DNA from: Intrasporangium_A sp039812505
GTDB taxonomy: Bacteria; Actinomycetota; Actinomycetes; Actinomycetales; Dermatophilaceae
Direction of reading: 5' to 3'
Assembly: GCF_039812505.1 (NCBI RefSeq)
Contig: NZ_JBDIAQ010000114.1
Span: 1-11,414, forward strand
Length of the DNA stretch: 11,414 nt
The translations under genes were made by a program, and so were the position numbers. The notes beneath the pieces are model-generated. The model was not told the DNA's origin. It saw only the letters and a program-made list of their open reading frames with translations, and made no database searches. The first letter of the stretch is position 1. The number at the start of each line of letters is the position of its first letter. Below, piece by piece: positions 1 through 7,153 of this stretch.

Positions 1-1214
1 GTCGCGAAGAACCACAGGCACGCCGGGATCCCGGTGCTTCGGAACAGCTGGCTCGGCAGCGCGACCATGCACGACACGAGGTCCGCCTCGACGATCTGGG
101 CGCGGATCTCGCCCTCCCCGCCCGAGGTCGTCGACATCGACCCATTCGCCATGACCACACCAGCCGACCCGCCGGGCGCGAGCTTGCTCAGGATGTGCTG
201 GATCCACGCGTAGTTCGCGTTCCCGGCCGGGGGCACGCCATACCGCCAACGGGGGTCGTCCTGGTTGCGGTGCCAGTCCTTGATGTTGAACGGCGGGTTG
301 GCCAGCACGTAGTCGGCCTGCATGTCCGCATGCATGTCGCGGGCGAACGTGTCTCCCCAGACCGGGCCGAGGTTGCCGTTCAGGCCGTGGATCGCCAGGT
401 TCATCCGGGCCATCCGCCAGGTCCGCTCGTTCAGCTCCTGCCCGTAGATCGACAACGCGGTCTTGTCCCGGTCGTGCGCCTCGAGGAACTTTTCGGCCTG
501 CACGAACATGCCCCCCGACCCGCAGCACGGGTCGTAGATCCGCCCCTGCGCCGGCTCGAGGACGTTGACGAGCACCCGCACCACCGACGGCGGGGTGAAG
601 AACTCGCCGCCGCGTTTGCCCTCGGCCTGGGCGAACTTCTCGAGGAAGTACTCGTACACCTCGCCGAGCAGGTCCCGCGCCCTGGCAGCCCCGTCCCCGG
701 CGAACCTCGCCGTGTTGAGGATGTCGAGCAGCTCCCCGAGCCGGCGCTGGTCCACCGACTCGCGGTTGAACCCGCTCGGCACAGCGCCCTTGAGGATCGG
801 GTTGGCCCCGACGAGCAGCACGAACGCGTCGTCGACGAGCTGCCCAATGGTCTTGCCCGGCTCGCCGTCCTGCGCGGGCAGGCCCTTCGCGTGCGTCGAC
901 AGGTACTCCCACCGCGCGGTCCGCGGCACGAAGAACACGTTGTGGGCGCGGTATTCGTCCACGTCGTTCAGCTCGCCCTCGAGCCGGTCCTCCGGGATAC
1001 CGAACTCGACCAGCTCACGGCGCAGCTCGTCACGGCGCGCGGTGAACGAGTCGGAGACGTACTTGAGGAAGACCAGCCCGAGCACGACGTCCTTGTACTG
1101 CGAGGCGTCCATCGAGCCGCGCAGCTTGTCGGCGGCCCTCCACAGGGTGTCCTTCAGCTCCTTCATCGTCGACGGGGCGGTCGTGGCCGCTGCCTTCTTG
1201 CTCCTCGGTGGCAT
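1..1214 (-). CDS. hsdM: HsdM, type I restriction-modification DNA methyltransferase subunit (C-terminus cut off by window edge)
   Basis: This is the modification subunit of a type I restriction-modification system. HsdM transfers a methyl group from S-adenosylmethionine to N6 of adenine, in complex with a specificity subunit. The 404 visible residues begin at an ATG on the minus strand and stay open to the left edge, so the C-terminus is missing. An N-terminal helical HsdM region (about residues 15-165) is followed by the boundary motif GGEFFTP (202-208). SAM-binding motif I is DPCCGSGGM (228-236) and the catalytic motif IV is NPPF (306-309). The later LAPGGSAGVV and LPSQLFRSTGIPACLW stretches are typical of the family. 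All catalytic motifs look intact. The start lies 2 nt after the stop of the upstream gene, so the two are almost certainly co-transcribed and probably translationally coupled. HsdS and HsdR are not in the window; they may follow to the left. Confidence 0.96.
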   Translation of the reverse strand, partial: MPPRSKKAAATTAPSTMKELKDTLWRAADKLRGSMDASQYKDVVLGLVFLKYVSDSFTARRDELRRELVEFGIPEDRLEGELNDVDEYRAHNVFFVPRTARWEYLSTHAKGLPAQDGEPGKTIGQLVDDAFVLLVGANPILKGAVPSGFNRESVDQRRLGELLDILNTARFAGDGAARARDLLGEVYEYFLEKFAQAEGKRGGEFFTPPSVVRVLVNVLEPAQGRIYDPCCGSGGMFVQAEKFLEAHDRDKTALSIYGQELNERTWRMARMNLAIHGLNGNLGPVWGDTFARDMHADMQADYVLANPPFNIKDWHRNQDDPRWRYGVPPAGNANYAWIQHILSKLAPGGSAGVVMANGSMSTTSGGEGEIRAQIVEADLVSCMVALPSQLFRSTGIPACLWFFA

Positions 1215-1216
1215 CG

Positions 1217-3142
1217 TCAGTGTCCTTCCGGTTGGGGTCTGGTCGCCTCGTCAATGGCCCGCGCCGCTTGGACGTCGAGGTCGGCGAGTCGTGCTGTCAG
1301 GGCTGCTCGCTCGGCCGCGACCCGGTCGAGCTCCGCTTTCAGAGCGGCCAGCCGCTCGCGCGGGACGAGCCGGATGGGCCAGCGGCGCCAGTCCTTCGCC
1401 TCGCCCGTCGCAGCACCGGCCGCGCGGGCGATGTCCGCCGCGATCACGTCCGGAGACAGCGGTGGTATGCCGCTGTCCCCGCCTCCGACGACCCGCACCG
1501 ACCGAGCGGGGCTGAGCACGACCGAGCCGCCCTCGCGGTCGACCCACGCCGCGACGCGCGGCGCAGTGCAGAAGACGAGGTCGCCCGGCTCGGTGTACCG
1601 CGACGACGGGTACGCCGACGGGAACGTCACCGGGTCGACCGCCCGTCCGCCGATCGGCGACTCGCCGAGCAGCTCACTCGGCCCGACGGCTCGCCGCCCG
1701 TGGGTGAGCAGGTCGTCGGGGCGCACCCGGTTGCCGGGCAGGACGCGGCACATCCGCCGGTCGGTCGCGTCACCGAGCGTCACGATGCCGACGGCCCCGT
1801 CCCGCCTGCGGATCGGGCTGCCAACCAAGGCCTTCCGTCCGGGGATCAGCCTGGTCGTCGGGACCGGCCGAGCGAATCGGTAGGCGTGCGTTCGCGCCAC
1901 GCGCGGGCTCGTCATCGACGCGACGACGTCCGTCACGACATCTTCGAGCACGGACGCGTCGAGGGCCGTGTCGGACAGGTCGCCGACGAACGTCCAGCGC
2001 TCGGCGATTGGCACGTCGGCGTAGGTCGGCCCGAGCGCCCACAACGCGAGGTGCCGGCGAGGCGACTGGACCATGAGCCCGGCGGGCAGCCGGACGACGG
2101 CGCGCAGCCGGCCGCTGCGCAGGACGGCATCCCTCGCCCGATCCGCTTCGGCGTTCGCGGGCTGGTCCGCCAGTGCGGTCGCCGGACCGATCACCACGAC
2201 CCTGGAGTCGGGCGCGAGCTGCACGAGCAGGTCACCGATGACGTCGAGGACCTCGACGTCCGGCATGGCGGGAGCCGCCACAGTCGGCAGCTGCAGGACG
2301 TGCACGGTGCCGTCGGACTCCGCCGCCGGCAGGGCCGAGCCGGCGTCATCGACCCCCGCGTCGATGCGATGGATGTCGTGCGCCCTGAGTCGGCGTCGGA
2401 CCAGCCGTGCGGAAGGGGTGTCGAGCGGGACGGTGGCGGCGCTGGGAGCCGGCTCAGCGGCATACCCCTGAATGGTCTTGAGCAGCAGGTCGCCGCTGCC
2501 GTCGGTGACGTCGGCGAACACGGGCGTCGCCCAGTCCGCTTCGGCGGCAAGGGCGCCCGCGACGCGGGCCACGAGCTCGACCGCCTCGTCGCGAAGGGCG
2601 ACGGCGGCCCGCCCGGGCAGCGAGCGACGCTGTTGACGCAGCAGCAGCTCGAACGCGGCGGGGACGGAGTAGGACGCATCGGCGAGGGCGTCGGTGTGCG
2701 CGGCGAGAGTGGCGAGGTCGCCTGCGACGGCCTCGAGCTCACGGCGCACGTACGTGTCACCGGGGTCGGCGTCGGCGGCGAGGGCGAGCACACCGGCACT
2801 CGTGAGACCGGAGAGCGGCTCGCCGGTGAGGACGCTGAGGGTGAGCAGCGCGGTCAGGGCGGTGAACACCGACGACTCGGGCAGGCCGGCGACCCCGGCC
2901 AGGGTGGCATGGGCGGCGACGTCCTCGCGCTCGACGCGGGTGTTGCCGCGACCGGTGGTGGCGAGGTAGTCGGCGATCTCGAAGGCGTCGAAGCGCTCCT
3001 GGCCGCCGATGGTCGCGACCGGCTCCGGGAAGGGACGGGCCTCGTGGGGGCGCTTGCGCCACATGGTGGCGACCGGGCGCTGGACACCGGCGAGGCGGGC
3101 GACGTCGGAGAGCGAGAGGTGCAGGGCCGACGCGGTCCTCAT
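1217..3142 (-). CDS. HTH + degenerate N6-methyltransferase core + half-HsdS-like C-terminus; putative specificity partner of HsdM
   Basis: The 641-aa product has three recognisable parts. Residues 9-60 form a MerR/AlpA-like helix-turn-helix (SLSDVARLAGV, then FDAFEIADYL). Residues about 150-372 follow the order of an HsdM catalytic core, but the key motifs have decayed. Motif I reads FADVTDGSGDLL (209-220) instead of DPxCGSGG, and QLPT (284-287) stands where NPPF/Y is expected. LAPDSRVVVIGP (309-320) and RLPAGL...LALWAL (351-370) match the HsdM landmarks after motif IV. Residues about 515-551 (YTEPGDLVFCTAPRVAAW, then VVLSP) resemble the PGDxxxS element of HsdS target-recognition domains. A charged helix at 594-632 could be the HsdS-type conserved coiled coil. 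Seen: motif decay and operon coupling to hsdM. Inferred: catalytically dead, supplying DNA recognition to HsdM. An ATG 39 nt further upstream is in frame, but this ATG has the purine-rich ribosome site. A regulatory role for the HTH is the main alternative. Confidence 0.8.
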   Translation of the reverse strand: MRTASALHLSLSDVARLAGVQRPVATMWRKRPHEARPFPEPVATIGGQERFDAFEIADYLATTGRGNTRVEREDVAAHATLAGVAGLPESSVFTALTALLTLSVLTGEPLSGLTSAGVLALAADADPGDTYVRRELEAVAGDLATLAAHTDALADASYSVPAAFELLLRQQRRSLPGRAAVALRDEAVELVARVAGALAAEADWATPVFADVTDGSGDLLLKTIQGYAAEPAPSAATVPLDTPSARLVRRRLRAHDIHRIDAGVDDAGSALPAAESDGTVHVLQLPTVAAPAMPDVEVLDVIGDLLVQLAPDSRVVVIGPATALADQPANAEADRARDAVLRSGRLRAVVRLPAGLMVQSPRRHLALWALGPTYADVPIAERWTFVGDLSDTALDASVLEDVVTDVVASMTSPRVARTHAYRFARPVPTTRLIPGRKALVGSPIRRRDGAVGIVTLGDATDRRMCRVLPGNRVRPDDLLTHGRRAVGPSELLGESPIGGRAVDPVTFPSAYPSSRYTEPGDLVFCTAPRVAAWVDREGGSVVLSPARSVRVVGGGDSGIPPLSPDVIAADIARAAGAATGEAKDWRRWPIRLVPRERLAALKAELDRVAAERAALTARLADLDVQAARAIDEATRPQPEGH

Positions 3143-3147
3143 GGTGT

Positions 3148-3158
3148 CTCCCTCCCTC
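3148..3158 (-). promoter_or_regulatory. Ribosome binding site deciding the start of the HTH/methyltransferase-like gene
   Basis: On the minus strand GAGGGAGGGAG ends 5 nt before the ATG at 3142. This strong purine run supports that start over the in-frame ATG at 3181. The extra 13 residues of the longer form (MNHRRHLPREGDT) are Arg/His-rich and belong to no domain. Confidence 0.7.
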
Positions 3159-3162
3159 GGTA

Positions 3163-3182
3163 GGTGACGTCTGTGGTTCACC
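3163..3182. promoter_or_regulatory. Inverted repeat GGTGA-N10-TCACC, candidate operator or leader hairpin
   Basis: Perfect 5-bp arms GGTGA (3163-3167) and TCACC (3178-3182) flank a 10-nt spacer, just upstream of the ribosome site of the minus-strand operon. It could be bound by the operon's own HTH domain or fold in the leader RNA. Five-bp arms can arise by chance, so this is only a candidate. Confidence 0.25.
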
Positions 3183-3218
3183 GTAGGGCAGCCGAGCGAT
3201 CTTGGCCCGGCGAACGCT

Positions 3219-3234
3219 GATAAGGGGGGTTATC
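3219..3234. promoter_or_regulatory. Palindrome GATAA-N6-TTATC in the divergent intergenic region
   Basis: The 16-bp element has arms GATAA and TTATC around six G residues. Outside the arms a T-G and a C-G pair would extend it to seven pairs in RNA. It is an AT-rich island in otherwise GC-rich DNA, midway between the two divergent genes, which suits an operator or promoter element. No convincing -35/-10 pair could be fixed for either direction. Confidence 0.3.
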
Positions 3235-3320
3235 GGGCCGTTGGTTAGGCGGTTCCTTCGAGAACGGCGAGTCTCGGTCCACCGGCAGCACCCCCGCTCC
3301 GGCGAACCAGAGGAGTCATC

Positions 3321-4814
3321 ATGAGCGACCGCACCATCACAACACCCGCTGCGGTGTCCTTCGACGCCGCCACGCCGGCCGTCGTCATCGACCACCTGAC
3401 CGTCACGGACTCGGAGGTCGTGGCGCAGGCTCGTCGCTGGGCGGCCGGCACCCGCAGCGCCGCGGTCGGGGCCGACGGGGCTGCCAGGGATGACGGTGCC
3501 GACGGGATGGGCTCGACGGATCTCGCGCCGTTCGTGACCCAGGCGCTCGGCATCGGGGCCAGGGCGATCGCGTCGGCCGGGGCCGCGCAGGACACGTTCG
3601 AGCTCGAGAGGCTCGTCAGCGAGGTGGGTACGCGGACCGTCGAGTCGAGCGAGCTCGCCGCGAAGGCAACGGCGACGGCGGCGACGGTCGCCGCGGACGC
3701 CATGGGCAAGGCCGCGGACGCGGCGCGCAAGGCGATCCTCGACACCGAGGCAGCGGGCCGCAAGGGCTTCGCGGCGACGGTGGAGCTGTCGACGAAGGCC
3801 CTGCGCGACGACATCGAGCGGCTGATCGGCGGCGAGCACCCGGAGCTGCTGGCCAGGCTCGGCCCGGTCCTCGACGCCGCCGGGCGCGCCATGGGCGAGC
3901 GGGCCTTCGAGCAGACCGACAAGCTCCTGGACAAGGTGAGCCGGCAGTTCGACCCGGCCGACCCGACGTCGCCGTTCGCCAAGCAGGCGGCGGCACTGGC
4001 GGAGCAGCAGCAGGCCCTGACCGCGTCGATGGACAAGAACCACGCTGCCCTCGTCGGGAAGGTCGAGCAGCTCGCGAAGGCGGTCGAGGTGCAGCAGGCG
4101 GCGCGGCAGGCCGCCGCGAGGACGGCCAGCGTCACGCCGCTCAAGGGCGGCGGCTTCGAGGCGGCGGTCGGCGCGGTGATGGAGCGGATCGCGGCCGGGC
4201 TCGGTGACGAGTACGTCGCCACGGGCGGCTTCGCCGGCACGATCCGCAGCTGCAAGAAGGGCGACGGCGTGCTCACGGTCGGCGGCGGCCCAGCGCGTGT
4301 CGTGATCGAGATGCACGACTCGAGCGACAGCCGCGACTGGAACGACTATCTCGAGGCGGCCGAGCGCAACCGTGAGGCGACGGCCTCGGTCGGCGTGGTC
4401 CGCAACGTCGCCCAGAACAAGGGCCAGACGATCCGGGTGCTCGGCCCGCGCCGGGTGGTCGTGGCGTTCGACCCGGGCGTCGACGAGCCGGACCTGCTGC
4501 GCACCGTCGTGCAGCTCATGCGGACGAGTGCGGTCGTGGCCTCGTCGCGCCGGGACGTCGAGGGGCTCGAGACCGCCGAGGAGAGCATCACGGCGGCCAT
4601 GGGCCTGATGGAGCGGATCAACGCCATCCGCAAGGCATCCGGGTCGGTCCGCCGGGGGGCGGACACGATCGACAGGGAGTGCAACACCGTGCAGTCGGGG
4701 GTGGAGCGCCACCTGGGGAAGGCGCTCGACGCGTTGCGCGGGGTTGCCCTGGAGGCGGCCGACCTGGTGTCGGACGCCTCCGACGAGGACGGGACCGGCA
4801 CCGGCGCGGCCTGA
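3321..4814 (+). CDS. Coiled-coil protein with a PD-(D/E)XK-like (DUF2130/RmuC-type) core, possible nuclease-fold protein
   Basis: The 497-aa product has no signal peptide or membrane segment. Residues about 75-270 are Ala/Glu/Lys-rich and strongly helical, with stretches likely to form coiled coil (about 210-268). Residues about 275-400 look like a restriction-endonuclease fold. They contain KGGGFE (275-280), then KKGDGVLTV (312-320), then VVIEMHDSS (327-335), then NDYLEAAERNREA (341-353), the order seen in DUF2130-type proteins. The expected ExK is ExH here (E330, H332), so nuclease activity is uncertain. A second helical region covers 410-480. I recall similar actinobacterial proteins carrying the label 'Fis family transcriptional regulator', but no Fis-like HTH is evident here. 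AGAGGAG lies 5 nt before the ATG. It is divergent from the HTH-methyltransferase/hsdM operon, which suggests but does not prove a shared defence role. The exact function is unknown. Confidence 0.75.
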   Translation: MSDRTITTPAAVSFDAATPAVVIDHLTVTDSEVVAQARRWAAGTRSAAVGADGAARDDGADGMGSTDLAPFVTQALGIGARAIASAGAAQDTFELERLVSEVGTRTVESSELAAKATATAATVAADAMGKAADAARKAILDTEAAGRKGFAATVELSTKALRDDIERLIGGEHPELLARLGPVLDAAGRAMGERAFEQTDKLLDKVSRQFDPADPTSPFAKQAAALAEQQQALTASMDKNHAALVGKVEQLAKAVEVQQAARQAAARTASVTPLKGGGFEAAVGAVMERIAAGLGDEYVATGGFAGTIRSCKKGDGVLTVGGGPARVVIEMHDSSDSRDWNDYLEAAERNREATASVGVVRNVAQNKGQTIRVLGPRRVVVAFDPGVDEPDLLRTVVQLMRTSAVVASSRRDVEGLETAEESITAAMGLMERINAIRKASGSVRRGADTIDRECNTVQSGVERHLGKALDALRGVALEAADLVSDASDEDGTGTGAA

Positions 4815-4821
4815 TCCTCTC

Positions 4822-4856
4822 GCGGGTCGGCCGGAGGAGGGGGCCGGCCGACCCGC
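4822..4856 (+). terminator. Strong hairpin, first of a tandem pair, 3' of the coiled-coil gene
   Basis: A perfect 13-bp stem (GCGGGTCGGCCGG at 4822-4834, CCGGCCGACCCGC at 4844-4856) closes a 9-nt purine loop. It starts 7 nt after the stop codon. No U tract follows, which is common for terminator-like hairpins in high-GC actinobacteria. Confidence 0.75.
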
Positions 4857-4864
4857 CACCGGCT

Positions 4865-4897
4865 GGGCCGGCCGCGTTGAGGGGGCGCGGCCGGTCC
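4865..4897 (+). terminator. Second tandem hairpin 3' of the coiled-coil gene
   Basis: A 12-bp stem (GGGCCGGCCGCG at 4865-4876, CGCGGCCGGTCC at 4886-4897) with one G-U pair closes another 9-nt loop. It lies 8 nt after the first hairpin. Together they probably insulate the downstream secreted-protein gene from read-through. Confidence 0.6.
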
Positions 4898-4967
4898 GCA
4901 CAGTTCGCCGGACGCAAGAGGCCCTAACCACCTACCATCAAATCTGGACAAACTCAGAAGGACAATC

Positions 4968-5426
4968 GTGAACACAAAGCACGTCATCGGGTATACAGCG
5001 ACGGCACTGGTCGCCTTCGGGATCGGCGCGGCCGGAGGGTCGAGCGCGCCGGATGCGACACCCACCGCCGCGACCCCGGCCGTCACGGTCACCGCACCAG
5101 GTGCACAGAGCACCGTGCCGGGGCCGACCGTGACCAAGACAGTCAAGGTGCCCGGCCCGAAGACGACGGTCAGGGTGGGCCCACCGCCCCCGGCCGTCGC
5201 GATGGCGGGCGACGGCACCTACCAGGTCGGCGTCGACGTGAAGCCGGGGACATACGTCTCCAAGGCGTCGCCCAGTGGGAACTGCTACTGGGCAAGGCTG
5301 TCCGGGTCGGACGGGCTCGACTCGATCATCGCCAACGGCAACACCTCCGGCCAGGTCGTCGTCACGATCAAGAAGCACGACAAGTTCTTCGAGTCGAACG
5401 GCTGCAGCGACTGGACCAGGCGGTGA
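4968..5426 (+). CDS. Small secreted or membrane-anchored protein with Pro/Thr-rich linker and two-cysteine C-terminal domain
   Basis: The 152-aa product starts at GTG behind AGAAGGAC. Residues 5-24 form one hydrophobic helix (signal peptide or anchor). There is no lipobox cysteine, so it is not a lipoprotein. Residues about 27-79 are rich in Pro, Thr and Val, as in cell-wall-spanning linkers. Residues 81-152 form a compact domain opening with GDGTYQVGVDVKPGTYVS and ending near SNGCSDW. Its only cysteines, C106 and C146, could form a disulphide outside the cell. This domain style (DGTY-VG-D--PGTY, CYWARLSG, IIANGNTSG) is common in actinobacterial exported proteins of unknown function. It lies downstream of the tandem hairpins and so is probably transcribed separately. 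It converges on the sugar operon with a 30-nt gap. No enzymatic motif is visible. Confidence 0.85.
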   Translation: MNTKHVIGYTATALVAFGIGAAGGSSAPDATPTAATPAVTVTAPGAQSTVPGPTVTKTVKVPGPKTTVRVGPPPPAVAMAGDGTYQVGVDVKPGTYVSKASPSGNCYWARLSGSDGLDSIIANGNTSGQVVVTIKKHDKFFESNGCSDWTRR

Positions 5427-5435
5427 GGTGCATCC

Positions 5436-5453
5436 GGGCCCGGGTCCAGGCCC
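5436..5453. terminator. Short GC hairpin between convergent genes, possible bidirectional terminator
   Basis: GGGCC (5436-5440) and GGCCC (5449-5453) can pair around an 8-nt loop. It sits in the 30-nt gap between the convergent secreted-protein and kinase stop codons. The stem is only 5 bp and no U tract follows either way, so the call rests mainly on position. Confidence 0.35.
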
Positions 5454-5456
5454 CCA

Positions 5457-6140
5457 TCACGATCTGTTGTCGGCGGGGGATCCGATCGCCCAGCCGGAGT
5501 CGGACGCAACGACGATGCGGTCGGCACGACCGGCAGCGGCGGCAACCAGCCGCGCGTTGGCCTCGTCCGACCGGTCGACCCACCTCGCGGCTTCCTGCGG
5601 CGACTTGCCGAAGGCGACGTGGCGGGCGACCAGTCGCGAACGGCGAAGTTCGTCGTCACCGGTGACGAGCCACACCTGGGCCAGACGTTCACGCGCCGCC
5701 TGCCACCGCGGCTCGGGCAGGAGCAGGTAGTTCCCTTCGGTGACCACGAGCCGAGCGGCCGGGGGCACGACCATCGCCGCGGCGATGGGCTGCTCCAGTG
5801 TCCGTTCGAACCCCGGAGCGTAGACCCACGAGTCGGGCTCCTCGAGCAGGCGCCCGAGCAGGTGGGCGTACCCGTCCGCGTCGAAGGTGTCGGGCGCGCC
5901 CTTCCTCGAGCGGGAACCGAGCCGGTCGAGCTGGACATCGGCGAGATGGAAGCCGTCCATCGGCACGTGGGCGACCCAGTCGGCTCCTCGCCGCTCGGCC
6001 ACCGTCGCGAGGAGGGCGTCCGCCAGCGTGGACTTGCCGGCGCCGGGAGCGCCGGCGATGCCCAGGATGGCCCTGCGTTTGTCGCCGACCAACTCGATCG
6101 CGGCCTCGGCAAGGTGGGCGATGCCCAGGCTCGTGGTCAT
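5457..6140 (-). CDS. P-loop sugar/nucleoside-type kinase (uridine kinase/phosphoribulokinase superfamily, FrcK/YggC-like)
   Basis: The 227-aa product is a single-domain P-loop kinase. Walker A is GAPGAGKST (30-38). The family signatures follow: MDGFHL (61-66), RKGAPDTFD (79-87), YAPGFER (107-113) and the strand EGNYLLL (135-141). RHVAFGKSPQEAARWV (173-188) fits the lid and following helix. The length is usual for the family. Its ATG overlaps the epimerase stop by 4 nt (ATGA), so the two are translationally coupled. It is the last gene of the transporter operon. In rhizobial fructose operons a kinase of this group (FrcK) accompanies FrcBCA. Phosphorylation of the imported or epimerised sugar is therefore the likely job. 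The acceptor is inferred only; a ribonucleoside or pantothenate-like acceptor cannot be excluded from sequence. Confidence 0.85.
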   Translation of the reverse strand: MTTSLGIAHLAEAAIELVGDKRRAILGIAGAPGAGKSTLADALLATVAERRGADWVAHVPMDGFHLADVQLDRLGSRSRKGAPDTFDADGYAHLLGRLLEEPDSWVYAPGFERTLEQPIAAAMVVPPAARLVVTEGNYLLLPEPRWQAARERLAQVWLVTGDDELRRSRLVARHVAFGKSPQEAARWVDRSDEANARLVAAAAGRADRIVVASDSGWAIGSPADNRS

Positions 6141-7030
6141 GCCGGCGGGGTGAGGCCGGCCTTGATGAAGGCGTGGGCGTGTCGGGCGAGGTTATCGCCG
6201 TCGTCCCACAGGTTGCGCCAGATGGCGAGGTCGTTGGACAGGCCGGGGGCGAGCACCGCCGAGGAGAAGGACTCGAAGGTGACCGGACCGCGATACCCGG
6301 TGCTGCGGAGCACCCCGAAGAAGGAGTCGAAGTCGAGGTGACCCGAGCCCAGGTATCCGCGGTGGTTCTCACCGACGTGGACGTAACCCAGCCGGTCCCC
6401 CACCTCCAGCACCGGCTTGACGAAGTCGCTCTCCTCGATGTTCATGTGGTAGCTGTCGAGGTGGATCATGACGTTGTCGGCGCCGATGTCGTCCGCGAGC
6501 GCGAGCGCGTCGTGGGCCGTGTTCACGACGTTGGTCTCGTAGCGGTTGCACACCTCCAGCCCGAGGGTGACCTCGAGTGGGGCCGCCTCTTGCGCCAGCT
6601 CCTTGAGAACCCCGACGACATGGTCGCGCCCCGCCTTGCTCAGCGGGCCGGGCGCCTTCCCGAAGGCACTGTAGAGGGCGCCGGTCAGGACGGTGCCACC
6701 GATGTCCGCGGTGAGCCGGAGCGACTCGCGGAGCAGCTCTTGACCGCGAGCGACGACGGCGGGGTCCTCGCTGGAGACATCTGCGTCGCGGGCGAGGCCC
6801 CGGGAGCACGCCGCGGACAGGCCGTGCTGCTTGAGCAATGCTCGCGTAGCGGCGCGGTCGAGGTTGATCGAGTCGTGCAGTGAGAACTCGAGCAGGTCGT
6901 AGCCGACCGCCGCGGTTCGGGTGACGGCCGCCTCGACGCTCGCCGGGGACGTGTCTCCGACGAAGACGAGTGCATGCACGCCGATCTGGTTCGCCACGGC
7001 CTTGGCCGCGGGTGCGGGTTGGTTGGTCAT
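6137..7030 (-). CDS. TIM-barrel sugar isomerase/epimerase, D-tagatose/D-psicose 3-epimerase type
   Basis: The 297-aa product belongs to the xylose-isomerase-like TIM-barrel family. All four divalent-metal ligands of the ketose 3-epimerases appear in order: E159 (LEVCNR), D192 (HLDSYHMN), H218 (YVHVGENHRG) and E253 (TFESF). R224 in NHRG matches the family's substrate-contacting arginine. The motif GSGHLDF (228-234) is also typical. Length is close to the usual ~290. Enzymes of this group interconvert ketohexoses at C3 (fructose/allulose, tagatose/sorbose) or act on related ketoses. AAGGAAG lies just before the ATG, and the gene overlaps the downstream kinase by 4 nt. Its placement with a hexose-type transporter suggests that it converts an imported ketose into a form the kinase can use. 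The exact sugar, and whether free or phosphorylated, cannot be read from sequence. Confidence 0.85.
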   Translation of the reverse strand: MTNQPAPAAKAVANQIGVHALVFVGDTSPASVEAAVTRTAAVGYDLLEFSLHDSINLDRAATRALLKQHGLSAACSRGLARDADVSSEDPAVVARGQELLRESLRLTADIGGTVLTGALYSAFGKAPGPLSKAGRDHVVGVLKELAQEAAPLEVTLGLEVCNRYETNVVNTAHDALALADDIGADNVMIHLDSYHMNIEESDFVKPVLEVGDRLGYVHVGENHRGYLGSGHLDFDSFFGVLRSTGYRGPVTFESFSSAVLAPGLSNDLAIWRNLWDDGDNLARHAHAFIKAGLTPPA

Positions 7031-7077
7031 CTGGCTTCCTTCATGTTCTTGTGTCTACTGGGTCCTTGTGCGCATCG

Positions 7078-7106
7078 ATTGGACGTGCACGCGGGCGCGA
7101 TTGCAA
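7078..7106 (-). promoter_or_regulatory. Possible internal promoter in front of the epimerase-kinase pair
   Basis: In the 123-nt gap between the ATPase and epimerase genes, minus-strand TTGCAA (7106-7101) lies 17 nt from TCCAAT (7083-7078). Each hexamer matches 4 of 6 consensus bases at ideal spacing. The gap is unusually long for this operon and no terminator was found in it. A degradation or processing site is an alternative. Confidence 0.3.
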
Positions 7107-7153
7107 CGGGATCGGTATGTGGAGGGCTCGTTCGTAACCGCTCCGGACGGCGC

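Noticed and set aside
195..1883. 562-codon open frame on the plus strand
   Set aside because: It is antisense to hsdM and its partner gene, has low-complexity Arg/Val/Leu/Pro composition with no domain, and arises from high GC.
1208..3163. 651-codon open frame on the plus strand
   Set aside because: It is the mirror of the HTH/methyltransferase-like gene, with Gly/Arg/Asp-rich composition and no recognisable fold; the minus-strand frame carries the motifs and the ribosome site.
3143..3181. Earlier ATG start for the HTH/methyltransferase-like gene
   Set aside because: It adds 13 Arg/His-rich residues and lacks a good ribosome site, whereas the ATG at 3142 follows GAGGGAGGGAG.
3252..3265. GTTC-N6-GAAC as a LexA (SOS) box
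   Set aside because: The spacing and flanks do not match the actinobacterial TCGAAC-N4-GTTCGA consensus, and 4-bp arms are too short to support a call.
2757..4931. 724-codon open frame on the minus strand
   Set aside because: It spans two real genes and the tandem hairpins in another frame and has Arg-rich shadow composition.
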